A stretch of DNA of 64,000 bases from the NCBI GenBank assembly GCA_010094045.1, contig ML986636.1, positions 62,001-126,000 on the forward strand, in the 5' to 3' direction. The translations under genes were made by a program, and so were the position numbers. Shown here piece after piece: positions 49,776 through 59,971 of the stretch. Each line of letters begins with the position of its first letter. The first letter of the stretch is position 1. Source of the stretch: Lojkania enalia. Taxonomy: Eukaryota > Ascomycota > Dothideomycetes > Pleosporales. The notes under the pieces were generated by a model. That model saw only the letters and a list, made by a program, of their open reading frames with translations, ran no database searches and was not told the DNA's origin.

Positions 49776-51510
49776 ATGTCGGACAAAGCAGACTTTTTGT
49801 CAACCGAGAAGGAGGGCCACGCAGCCGTGGGTGAGGTCTTGCACCAGCATGACTATGGCGCGGAGACTGAGTTGCAGAGACGCCTAACGACTCGTCACGT
49901 TACCATGATTGCCCTTGGATCGTCGATTGGTATGGGCCTATGGCTCGGCTCTGGTAAATCTCTTGCTTCTGGCGGTCCCGCTGGTATCTTCCTTGGTTAT
50001 GTCCTCGCTGGTTCAATGATCTGGTCCGTCAGTCACTCAATTGGCGAAATGGCTGTCATGTATCCACTTCCCTCAGCCTACGTTCAATGGGTAAGTTCCC
50101 ACGCGCGCAATTATATCACAACCTTATTCAATTGCTGATTAAACTATTAGACTGGGAAGTTTGTCTGTCCCTCCGCTGCATTCGCTCTTGGCTGGGCCTA
50201 CTGGTTCAGTTACTGCATAACCATCGCCAATGAACTTCAAGCCGTATGCACTGTCCTTGGCTTCTGGACCGACAAAGTACCCGTGGCTGCCTGGATTACA
50301 ATTTTCTGGGCCGTCATCATTGCTATAAACGTGTTCGGCGTGAATGTCTTCGGCGAAATCGAAGTCATTTGCTCAACCATCAAGTTTGGCTGGATCTTCG
50401 TCGTCATCTTCTCTCTGATCGGTGGGTGTCTTAACCTCTCCAGCGCTGATCTTTCCTAACTCTCGCTATGTAGTTGTCTCCGCTGGTGGTGCTCCCGGAA
50501 CAGACGCCCAGACCTACCCTGTAGGTTTCCGGTACTGGAATTCAACCCCTTTCCTCAACGGCTTCAAGGGTTTCCTGTCGGTCATGCCCACCTGTATCTT
50601 CGCTATGGCCGGCTCAGAAAACTGCGGCCTTGTGGCCGCCGAGACTGATAACCCCAAGAAAGCTGTGCCGCGTGCGGTCGGATCCATCTGGCTCCGTCTC
50701 TCCCTTTTCTACCTCTTGGGCGCCCTCATGGTTACCATTTGCGTTGACCCTGCGAACCCCAATATCTTCGGTCAGGATGGCACCAATGCCTCGCCCTTCG
50801 TTATTGCATATAGGGAGGCCGGTCTACCCCCTCTCGCCCACATGATGAACGCAGTCATCTTTATCTCGGTCGTTTCAACTGGTTCAATCTCTGGATACGG
50901 CGGCTCGCGCACAACAATGGGACTCGCCCACCTTGGCATGGCACCCGGGGCCTTCAAGAAAGCCGACGGCACGGGACGCCCATGGTGGGGACTCTTCGTC
51001 ACGCTGCTCCTCGGCGGCGGCCTCGCCTACCTCAACGTCAACAACTCCGCCTCCGACGTTTTCACCTGGTTCTCGAACCTGACGTCGCTCTTCACGCTCT
51101 TCGGCTGGGGCCTCATCTGCCTGTCGCATATCCGCATGCGCTACGCATGGAAACTCCAGGGCCGCGACCCGGCCGACCTGCCCTGGAAATCGTGGACCTT
51201 CCCCTTTGCCGCCTGGTGGGGCCTCATGTGGTGCATCCTCCTCATCATCGCGGAATTCTACCTCTCCGTCTGGCCGCTGGGCGAGAAACCGAACGCCGAG
51301 ACTTTCTTCGCAAACTATATATCCGTCATCGTGATCATCGTGTGCTACTTTGGTGCGCGCGTCTACTACCGCGGACCCTGGTGGGTTGATGCTAGTACTG
51401 TTGATTTGGATGCTAGCAGGCGGTTTTACGTTGAGCAGGATATTGAGAAGGCGAAGAGGGGGGGCGTTATGGGTGCTTTGTCTAAGGGTGTCGGGTTCGT
51501 TTTCAATTAG
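49776..51510 (+). CDS. Amino-acid permease (APC superfamily, YAT family)
   Basis: Three exons, 49776-50090, 50151-50421 and 50474-51510 (introns of 60 and 52 nt), encode 540 residues. A short polar N-terminus precedes the first helix, with the family hallmark ALGSSIGMGLWLGSGKSLA. The usual run of about twelve membrane helices follows, with SIGEMAVMYP in helix 2 and MAGSENCGLVAAETDNPKKAVPR in the loop after helix 6, where YAT members carry the conserved Glu-Asn-Pro-Lys/Arg block. The C-terminus is cytosolic. The protein should import amino acids by proton symport at the plasma membrane. Specificity is not predictable; basic and broad-range permeases share these motifs. The length fits the family and the frame is clean. 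Confidence 0.93.
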
Positions 51511-52048
51511 TTAGCTAGGAGCGAATATGGGATAGGTGCGAGAGATAGATAGAGTGGTAGGAGAGGATGGCTTATCTTGTATGTGCATATGGCCTTGATT
51601 CCACGTACCTTTGGTCGTTGGCTAGTAGTGCATGTAATACCTGCATTATGAATCTTTGAATGGGGTTTATGTGATGTGGTGATGCATGTGTTGTGGTTAG
51701 TTCGTTGGCTTGTTTGCCAGTTAATAGATTGAGATGTGAGCTTCGAGTGTGCAAAATTTGTTGACTCACGGTAGTATCGCAGTTACAAGAGCCGATGAAT
51801 ATTGAGGTCAACGTCACGTGTACTCATACAGGTGGCACATAAGCAAGCAATTGTCTGTGTATTTGAACTTTACCCTCATTCCGGCATGAGTCGCAAAGGC
51901 ATAAAATATTGGTATCTCATTATCCCAAAACCCACCGTCCACATACCCAATTTCATCCAGTCCAAACTCATAACTTCCCTTCCATCAGTAGACGCCCATG
52001 GCCACTCATCATATCATACATACACACGCAAGCCGAATCTGTAATTGA
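51511..52048. other. Convergent 3' intergenic region
   Basis: About 540 bp between convergent genes (permease on plus, kinetochore protein on minus), presumably both 3' UTRs. No feature was recognised. Confidence 0.55.
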
Positions 52049-53872
52049 TTAGTCCCCGCTGAATAGCAAGGAGACAATGATCCGCGTAGCTTCAAAAACA
52101 CCTCTCTTTTGTACTAGCGATGTGAATGTTGCGGGGATCTTGTTGAGGCTGTTTGTGTCGTCTTCTTCATGCCCTGGTGGGTGTTAACTTTCATTCATGT
52201 TTTCCCATCTTCCTGTATTCAACTTCCAACCACCATCAACAGAAAGAAGAATGGCAGGGAGACTTACATATCGCCGGAAACGCAGGCTGAATAGTAACAT
52301 CCGACACAGCATCGCCGGTCCACTCAAACCTAATCCGCCACACAATCCTCAGCAAAACATGTCTATTCTGCAAAATCAGGACGTCGCGGCCCAGCTGTGA
52401 TTTTAGCTCGCGCCTCGACATCTTGTCTCCCTTCCTGTCTTTGATATGGGATGTATTTTCGGTGTCCTCCGGCGCGCGCCCGGGGATCAGGCGTGCAAAT
52501 TCGCGGAAGCATTTGTGGAAGAAGAAGGCGCGTTTTTGGGACAGCTGCCAGTAGGAAGCGAGGGCGTAGCAGAGTATTTGGAGATCATTTTTTGCAGCGA
52601 GGGAGGTGGTAAGGGGGCCGAGTTCGGGGGTTGCCCAGTGGGGCAGGCGGTGGATCTGGAGGGTATGGATTGTGTTGCTGAGCGGGTTGATGGTTGCCGT
52701 TAGGGTAGCTGTGAGGACTTTTTGCGGGCCGGTTATCTCGATGGTGTGGATTTGATGGATATCGGGTTGAGATGGGTGGTAGGGTTCTGGGAGGCTGATG
52801 TACTTGGTGAAGGTGAAGGGTGTGAACATCTGGAGGTAGGGTACGGGATCGTCGAGCTCAATGGGCCGATGGGAGCGCTCGGGTTCCTCCTGGGCGGGCT
52901 TTTGCTGTGGGGGGTGGATAGCTTGTGCAGCGAATGGGAGAAAAGAATCTAGAAGGTTGGAAACCGCGGATTCCGCCTCTTTTCCTTCGTCTGGTTCATT
53001 CGAGATTTTAGTGATTAGAGCTCTGCATGGCCATTAGTCCAACTTAAATTGATGAGACGTGGAAATACTCGCATCAGATTTTCTCGCTCTCGAGGTTGAA
53101 GGGCTTCGTAGCCTGAACGTTCTTTTCGCACCTCCTTTAGAGTTTGAGCAATATCTTGTTCCAAACTTTGTAGTTCGCGCAGGAGCCTCTCCTTCTCTTG
53201 CTTTTTCTGCTCAAGTTGCGGGTTGAAGCGCCGTTTCTCTTTTTCTGGCGCTAATTCATCCACATCATCCTCAAGGGCTTGCTCAAACCCCCCTTGAATG
53301 CTTCCCCGAATCAATTCAGCATGAGCTCCGCCATGGCGCGGAGAAGACTTCTGGGGCGGTTGTTTAACAGGGTCTCTCGATCGGGGTGGTCTTTTGCTAG
53401 GCGTAGAGAAGAGTATGCCTCGGCGCGGGGTATCCTGCTGCTGCGATGCCCGACCAGAAGGTGTAGTTGGCAATCCATCCTCCTCTTCCTCCACGTCGCC
53501 CAATGGCATTGATGTTCTACTCTGCGTTCTTGTTCTTCGCGGCGTCACGTTTTGATTACGCGAGCTGCGCCGCTGTTCTGCACCTGCCTTTGCTTGTCCA
53601 CGCAGATCATCTGCACCATCTCCCTCAGCAGTTGGGTTCTCCTGGTTCCTGCCGAACAGATTCGAAAGTGCTTGATTACCGGGATTGAGTGTGCCGCTGC
53701 GACTTTCTGGTTTACTTGGGAGTGGCACAAGATTGGGGTAGGAGCGTGCAAGGCTGGCTTTCGTGGGCGAAGAGAATGATGGGCGGCGGGGAGGCTTCTT
53801 CAAGGGACTTGTTTCCCTTACACGATCCTCGGGCGGGGAGGTCTTGCGCCTCTTCGATGCCGGCTCGTCCAT
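52049..53872 (-). CDS. CENP-O/Mal2-like kinetochore protein
   Basis: Proposed exons: 53872-53059, 52990-52268 and 52173-52049, about 553 residues. The N-terminal half is basic and disordered (MDEPASKRRKTSPPED, SFSSPTKASLARSYPNLVP). A coiled coil follows (LEQKKQEKERLLRELQSLEQ). The C-terminal half carries the Cenp-O domain: PYLQMFTPFTF, ITGPQKVLTATL, ALASYWQLSQKRAFFFH, LIPGRAPEDTE, ILQNRHVLLRIVWRIRFEWTG and, after the last intron, LVQKRGVFEATRIIVSLLF. Members belong to the inner-kinetochore COMA/CCAN complex that links centromeric chromatin to spindle attachment. The last intron (94 nt) is clear. The first (68 nt, donor at 53058) is not: the best-looking donor and acceptor nearby (GTATTT to ATGCAG, about 45 nt) leave the domain out of frame. 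The start is the first good ATG; upstream codons lack one. Confidence 0.75.
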
Positions 53873-54259
53873 GGTTGATTTCACCTGTATAGCATCCGGA
53901 AAGAAGAATTTAGTAGACTCGAGAAAACGCGTCGCGAATGGGCGAGAAAACGTGCTCCTAAAGAAGCGCGTCAATAACAAGGATAGTGAGGGTTACTAAC
54001 GCGTCGTCCCGCGTGGTGTTGATGTTGTAGAATGCGGCTATTCGGGGAAGGTTTTGCCGACGTACCGAGCGTCGCAAAATGACTTCATTCTTCCAAGCCT
54101 CTTCATTCACATCACTGAGATCGCCTTCCGCTGCCCCCAGTTCGTCGCCACGGCTGTAATTGTGTTATCCTGCAAGTCTCGACCATGATATGACCAGGTG
54201 CATTGTTATTCTATTTTATAGAGAATAAAATTTCACGCTCCGCACTTTTTCTCTCAAAG
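53873..54259. promoter_or_regulatory. Divergent promoter region (CENP-O-like / Oxidored-like genes)
   Basis: A 387-bp space between two divergent start codons must contain both promoters. No specific element could be assigned. Confidence 0.5.
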
Positions 54260-55066
54260 ATGGAGAATCTTTTACGCTCTGCACATCCGTTAACATCGCG
54301 CCGCTCCTTGTGCCCTTCATGTCTGGGGGCATTGAAATACGAATTTACACATGCGATACCGAGAAGAGCAGGGTTGCAGAATAGCGACCGGATACAACGA
54401 CGCTTCCAGGGCCATATTGCCAATCCAGGCGAGCAGGCTAAACCGCTTCAAGGGTTCTATGCCGGTTGGTATGGAGTTCACGAACATATGAACAAGTAGC
54501 TGACTTACCCTTCAGAGCTTCTTTCGAACCCGACCTCGAAGATAGCTTCTGCGACTCGAACCGCACCTTCGCCACCGCCGACCGAGTCATTACCGAAGAC
54601 AGACAAGGAAGAGACATTACAGAAAGCAAGAATCGTTTTTGGGTCCCGTTTAGCAGGGCCTGCAGAACGTAAAGCAGAAATCGAGAAATCTTCACGAAAC
54701 GTAGCAGGGGTTATGGTACCGCCACGGCCAACGGAACCGGATAATTGCTGCATGTCCGGATGCGTTAATTGTGTCTGGGATCTATATCGGGATGAGATGG
54801 AGGAATGGGCGGCGAAGAGCGCAGAAGCACGTGCCGCTATGCAAACCCAAAGAGCAAAGGGGCAAGGGACAGGTAGCATGGTTGTTGGTGAGGGAACACC
54901 GCGGCATATAGCTGTTAGTATGGATGACGATGGTGGAGGAAGTGAAACGAATTGGAGCGCGGACTTAGGCGGTGAGCATTTATTTGATGATATCCCTGTT
55001 GGAATTAGAGAGTTTATGAAGACGGAGAAGATGCTGAGGCAAAGGCATATGGAAGAACGAGTATAA
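54260..55066 (+). CDS. Oxidored-like domain protein, probably mitochondrial
   Basis: Two exons, 54260-54464 and 54516-55066 (51-nt intron), encode 251 residues. The N-terminus is rich in Arg and Ser with few acids (MENLLRSAHPLTSRRSLCPS), as in mitochondrial presequences. The domain signature PDNCCMSGCVNCVWDLYRDEMEEW lies near residue 135-160; read as two blocks, CCMSGCVNC and WDLYRDEMEEW, it is the short cysteine-rich motif of the Oxidored-like family (fission-yeast UPF0651). Function is unknown despite the family name. The C-terminal DDIPVGIREFMKTEKMLR stretch is also conserved in fungal members. It is convergent with DPM3, with 197 bp between the stops. Confidence 0.85.
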
Positions 55067-55263
55067 GCAAATTCAACATTAACATTGCTGCCATATTCCG
55101 ACAAAATCCTTGACCTTGCCGCGGTCTGATGACATATTGTCGCAAATAGCATGCAGGCGAATAGGTAACTCGCTATCCGAGGACAAGAAAATGTCCAAGA
55201 TACCCACCTTTGCTCGGTATATGCTCTGTCCCTAACACAATTTTCGTACGCCCTTGCCGACAT

Positions 55264-55654
55264 TCAGTCCCTGCCAACATCCACACCCTGAGCCCGGAGC
55301 TCTGCCCTTGCCTGCTGTATCTGTGCCATCAATTCCTTGTGCGCCTCGGGAACATCGTTGAACGTGAAAACACCCCAGCCGAGTTTAAATAGGAGATAGG
55401 AGCCGAAGGATACAAGAGCCCAGAACGGGAGCTACAAAAGTGTCAGCCAAGGCAAGTCGAAACGGTCCAATATTGCGCTTGAGACCTACCACCGGGACTA
55501 TCTCCTTCTGAATCTTGTCTGGAAACCTAACAAGCTCCATGAAGACAGCCAGATAGAGCTATAGAACAGTCAGTGGAATGTATGCGTAGTGGGAGGGGGT
55601 GCATACAGAGGTGAAAAGAAGAGCGATAGAAATTGTCTGCTGGGCGCGAGTCAT
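55264..55654 (-). CDS. dpm3: Dolichol-phosphate mannosyltransferase subunit 3
   Basis: Three small exons, 55654-55607, 55558-55490 and 55431-55264 (introns of 48 and 58 nt, all phase 0), encode 94 residues. The protein opens MTRAQQTISIALLFTSLYLA, has two membrane helices (the second in LPFWALVSFGSYLLFKLGWG), and ends with the conserved soluble tail TFNDVPEAHKELMAQIQQAR, then AELRAQGVDV. Dpm3 tethers and stabilises the catalytic subunit Dpm1 in the ER membrane, where the complex makes dolichol-phosphate-mannose for GPI anchors, N-glycans and protein O-mannosylation. Length and layout match the family. Because the exons are short, no single frame covers the gene. Confidence 0.95.
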
Positions 55655-56106
55655 CCTGACAGCTAGGTGATTCTTGAAATTTTGAAGCTTTGTAGAATAA
55701 GAGAGGTCCGTAACGAGCGAACGAACTGGAGAGTGGTGTTGTGGTTGCGATGTTGATGATCCAAGCCAGATTTCAGCTTACATAAACCTTGAACCCTGAA
55801 TGTCAACACGTGATTGGCTCGTAGTCGACGTCGCCACTACGAAGTATCCTTCACCTCAAACCGTACAACTACTGGACTGAATTTGGAGAGGGTAATTGCA
55901 TACAACAATATTTTTTAGATCGTTTTCCTCTACAGTTCTATTTATGTAGCCGGAGACGCGCCTCCAAGCAACATATCCTAGGCACTAATTGAAGAAGTCT
56001 CTTGAGAGCACCGCCAATTACCATCGAGCTTTCTCCCGAATCACCTCTAGCATGGATTCATGAGCATTCATTGCTTTCAAGACTTTTGGGTAGGGTATCA
56101 TTCAGG
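55655..56106. promoter_or_regulatory. Divergent promoter region (DPM3 / armadillo protein)
   Basis: About 450 bp between two divergent start codons. In-frame codons continue upstream of the armadillo gene start but without a conserved extension. No distinct site was identified. Confidence 0.45.
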
Positions 56107-58172
56107 ATGAGTTCCTTCCTCGATGATTTGAAAAGGTGTCTTGAAAAAGCTTCAAAAACTCCAACCATATCGCAGCAACTTGCGCAGGTGCCGGGGAAGT
56201 TATCAAGCCTTGCCGCAAATGGTCAAATCGGGGAATGTGAGGAAATTGCCCAATATTTGGGGACTGCCGTTGGGCAGCAAAGTAGGGTCGTTTTTCAATC
56301 CTATTCCAAAAGTTCCAGCTCACCTTAATTAGGAGAATGGCAAGTACCCTTCAGGGAGAATGGTATTCTTAGTCATGCCATTCGGAAAGCCGACCCATCT
56401 TTGACACCAAATATTCTATGCAAACAATATCTAAGGGTCATTGGTAATTGCGTAGCGGACAATGGTATATTAACATCTTCCGAATTCTTTCATCTTCTCT
56501 AATAAATATATAAGATCTCAATCGCGAAACTATTCTCGGAGAATTCGCGAATCTTATTTCATGTCTAAAAGAAGCAGAACTCTCCACCCATGCTTTGGTG
56601 GTGATGTTTAACCTATGCAACGACTATGGTAGGACCTTTGCCTCAGCTAATCCAGATTCCGACTAACGAGTGTAGAACCTGCTCAAATTAAGGCCGCCCA
56701 GCTTCGACTCGACAGTGTTGTTGCTGAATACCTCGCAGCTGATAGAATACCAGAGGAAGCAGTCGATTATGCGACAGATTTGTTAGTATGGGCTACCGAA
56801 AAACTTGCAACTGAACAGCTTAAAGATGATATATCGGTAGGTACCTTCAGCAATCTCCTTCAAGTGTCATTACATTTCGACGAGGACCATTACCCGGACT
56901 ATATTGCTATCTGCTCCGATTACCTGCGCGATCCCGAATTCCATCAGAAGGTGATCGTACCAGAGATCATAGAACGACTAGTTGATCTATCTTTTGGTTT
57001 AGACGACCGTCTGGACCACAAGGATATATTCCATGCCCTGGATGTCTCAAAAGGCCCTGAAAAAGTGGATTCGGAGAACTCGAATATAGTCACAATGGTT
57101 CAGTTGATCAATGGTCTATCGGCAATTTCATCTACAGATGCTTTTATCAACACCTTTGGCCTCCATAGCCCAGTGATCAAGAAGATAATATCAAGAATAA
57201 GTCAACCGACTAGTATGATAACTCCATCGGCAGTATCTAGTTGGATAGTACTCGGAAACCTTTCCACCTCAGATCAAGCATCGATTGAAATGGTGTCTTT
57301 GCACCTACACGAGACAATTCTGCAAGTATTTGCAACAGCACGCCACTCATCATTACTGTACGCCGCGGCGGGAACCATGAGGCACCTAGCGTTTCCTGAA
57401 CAGAATAGACAGATCCTGGGGGAAACACGCCTCATCGAGTCGTGCTGTGAACTCCTTATGCAGCAAGATCCTTCGTTGCGTGGGGAGATTGCGGCTTTAA
57501 TAGGTAAACTCTTGTTAAACAATGACCATAACATCAGGAAAGTCGTTTTTGAACACCTCCCAAAAAGACTTGCGCCCACCCAGCAAACTGATGAAATTGA
57601 TCAACCGCCAAAAGTCCTCGATCATATTATCTCACAGGCTTTGGCTCCCTCGGCGCCTTTACCAAGTACCGCGATGAAAAACCCCATGATCGAACTCGGT
57701 CGATCAATTATTGTAATGCTTCGATATGCGCTCCAATCAAATGTTCCAGATCTTCTTCTACATATATTCCAAAGACCACTAGTTGCTCGCCCAATAGTAC
57801 GACTTGTTCGTCAAAGCTTCTACCCTGATGCAAGATCCGACGGACTTTTCGGCCTCGGATTGATGGCTCAGTGGCAAGAAGGAGCCAAGCTTTTGATTGA
57901 AGAGATAAAGGCTGATGAAGGTTTATTGAAATCTATAAAGGAGTTTGTCACAGAGCGGAAAAAGGAAGGGACAGAGGTTGGCGTGCCATTAGGGAGAGAT
58001 CATCAAAATATGATTGTCTTGTTGCATGGTTTGATAAAGAATGGGGTAGGCAATACCAAGTGTACCTCTTCGAGCGCCTCTGCTAACTTTTATGCAGGCT
58101 GATGTAATGGATTCTTCGATGCAAAGCGATGTGGAAGCTCTTCAGACCGAACTCAGCAAGCTTCTCGTCTAA
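56107..58172 (+). CDS. SmgGDS-like armadillo-repeat protein (Rap1GDS1 homologue)
   Basis: Five exons: 56107-56281, 56333-56464, 56515-56628, 56676-58045 and 58098-58172 (introns of 51, 50, 47 and 52 nt), encoding 621 residues. It starts MSSFLDDLKRCLEKA. The exon joins give continuous helical repeats: EWQVPFRENGILSHAIRKAD, YLRVIGNCVADNDLNRETIL, then LVVMFNLCNDYEPAQIKAAQ. Armadillo repeats then run to the end (SWIVLGNLSTSDQASIEMV and AAAGTMRHLAFPEQNRQIL among them). Animal SmgGDS is an armadillo chaperone and exchange factor for prenylated Rho, Rac and Rap GTPases; the fungal protein probably serves Rho-type GTPases in polarity. Family assignment rests on repeat pattern and layout, so a different armadillo family is possible. 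Confidence 0.82.
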
Positions 58173-58790
58173 TTCTGCTTTCGGTCCAGATTGATTGTTG
58201 AGATAGAACGACGACGAAAATGTCAAGCCATGAATTAGCGTAGAAATCATATGCGATAATAGGCTATTTTCTAGGGAGGCTTGTAGGAATTTAAAGATTC
58301 ATAAAATCTTGAGAAGATTTGCGAGGCTCCAGCCTCACTGCCGAAAAAGTTTCTTCGATTTATATCTCGATGTTCGTAATCAAGCTTCATCTATTTCGCT
58401 TGGGCCGCTGCCGACATGGGCACCACTCTCGAGTATGCCCGATAAGGACCACAGTTTGAATGCTAGTTATAAGCAGCAAATGACAGAGCTTCTAATTATT
58501 CTGATGCAAGTCTAGTAGTAACGACGGGATTACCAGAGAACGTCAGGGTAGTAATAACTTCGATCTGATTGGCTGATTGCCACAGTGTCAGGTGACGGTC
58601 ACTACGTTCCAAGGTTGATGATAGCATGCTGGTACCTGCGTCAATACATATAAAGTGCATGTTCTCGAACTTGAACTTCTTGTCCATATTCTACCAGACA
58701 ATTTCCACTTAATCCACACTTCTCTTACAAGCAACCTCAGGCTTTCTCAACTCAACTCCACTCCCAACTCTCCATATTGCATCATCAACC
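58173..58790. other. Intergenic, promoter of the Cys-rich protein gene
   Basis: No gene recognised in about 620 bp. The last 100 bp before 58791 is C/T/A-rich with CTCAACTCAACTCCACTCCC, typical of a highly expressed fungal leader. Confidence 0.5.
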
Positions 58791-59144
58791 ATGACTTGCT
58801 GCGGACGTAACAACGGGCAGTGCGTTTGCGCACAGGAGGCTACTTGCTCCTGCGGCAAGCAACCAGCCCTTCAATGCAGTATGTTACCTTTTATACACAA
58901 ACCTCGAGCTCCCTTCCATATTCTCAAATACGAAGGCATACTAACTTAGAGAAAGATTGCGAGAAGGCTGCTACCGAGAACAAGCTTCCTGCAAGCACCT
59001 GCGTCTGCGGAAAGCGTGCGGAAGGTATGTTTTACTCATGGAATTCATGCATGTTTCTGACAATGTATAGGTGCCTGCACTTGCGGCCGCTCCTCCGATA
59101 AAGGCTCGTCCGCGCTCGAGACCGACTTCACAACCCAGAAGTAA
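58791..59144 (+). CDS. Small cysteine-rich metallothionein-like protein
   Basis: Three exons, 58791-58878, 58950-59024 and 59071-59144 (introns of 71 and 46 nt), encode only 78 residues. Twelve are Cys, at positions 3, 4, 11, 13, 19, 21, 29, 33, 47, 49, 57 and 59. Most are in C-X-C or C-C pairs (MTCCGRNNGQCVCAQ, TCSCGKQP, STCVCGKRAEGACTCG). Both junctions restore the cysteine pattern in frame and there is no signal peptide. The pattern fits copper- or zinc-binding metallothionein-like proteins that are widespread in filamentous ascomycetes; metal binding is inferred from cysteine spacing, not demonstrated. The tail after residue 60 is cysteine-free and polar. Confidence 0.85.
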
Positions 59145-59971
59145 AGCGACTCTGATACTATCTGGTTCGGCATGACGCGGGGTTGATCGGGCATTTGGAG
59201 GCGTGCATGGCGTTCGCAGGGAAATGGGTTTGCACAAACTGAAAGTGCTATAACGACCGAATTATGTGACGATGGGATATTCATGGCTATTTGATCACAA
59301 TGAATGGTGTATCTGTATTTTAGCAATTGACTCTGTACTGAGCCTACATTGATTGTTTTGCTATGCCCTTTGAGCTAGTTGTGGAGGGTGATAAAACCTT
59401 ATTAGTTGCATTGTGCTCAGCTGTGCCTTCTCTCGACATGACGCCACGGGCTTGGGCATGAGACGTGCAGGTTCTTTGATGCGGGGACGATGTTTTACGT
59501 CTATCGCGAGGGTACAGCATGCGATGCCGACGGCTCCGCGCTTCACAGCGAACGGCAGAGATGAAAAACGAGGTCAAGACGACTTTGGCGGTCAATGCGC
59601 CGCCTCCCGTTATGCCAAGAAATGGATTGGAGAACATCCAACATCCCGCAGCACAGCGCCTCAGCCAAACCGCTGTATGACGGCAGGTTGCAATCCGACC
59701 CGGGGACCCTCCTTACACCACTTGCTCCATACTTTTATTGTCGAAATTTCAATACCTTTGCGTACATGACTGAAATCCAGATATTTCCGTCCGCGAGCCC
59801 CTTACGTGATCGCTCACCTCTCCGCGTTCGCAACCCCATATCCTTTCCGTAACCTCCGAATCTCGACCGAACCCACCTCGAACCCATACCTCCACAGCCG
59901 TCGTTTTGTCAGGCTATCTTCCTAGCGGGAACCGCCCGCCCATAAGCCTCTCGACATCCGCAAGCTCGAAG
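59145..59971. other. Intergenic, 5' flank of the AP-2 alpha gene
   Basis: About 830 bp; short mirrored ORFs only (59344-59852), none with a domain. The final 150 bp before the AP-2 start is C-rich and is the likely leader. Confidence 0.5.
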
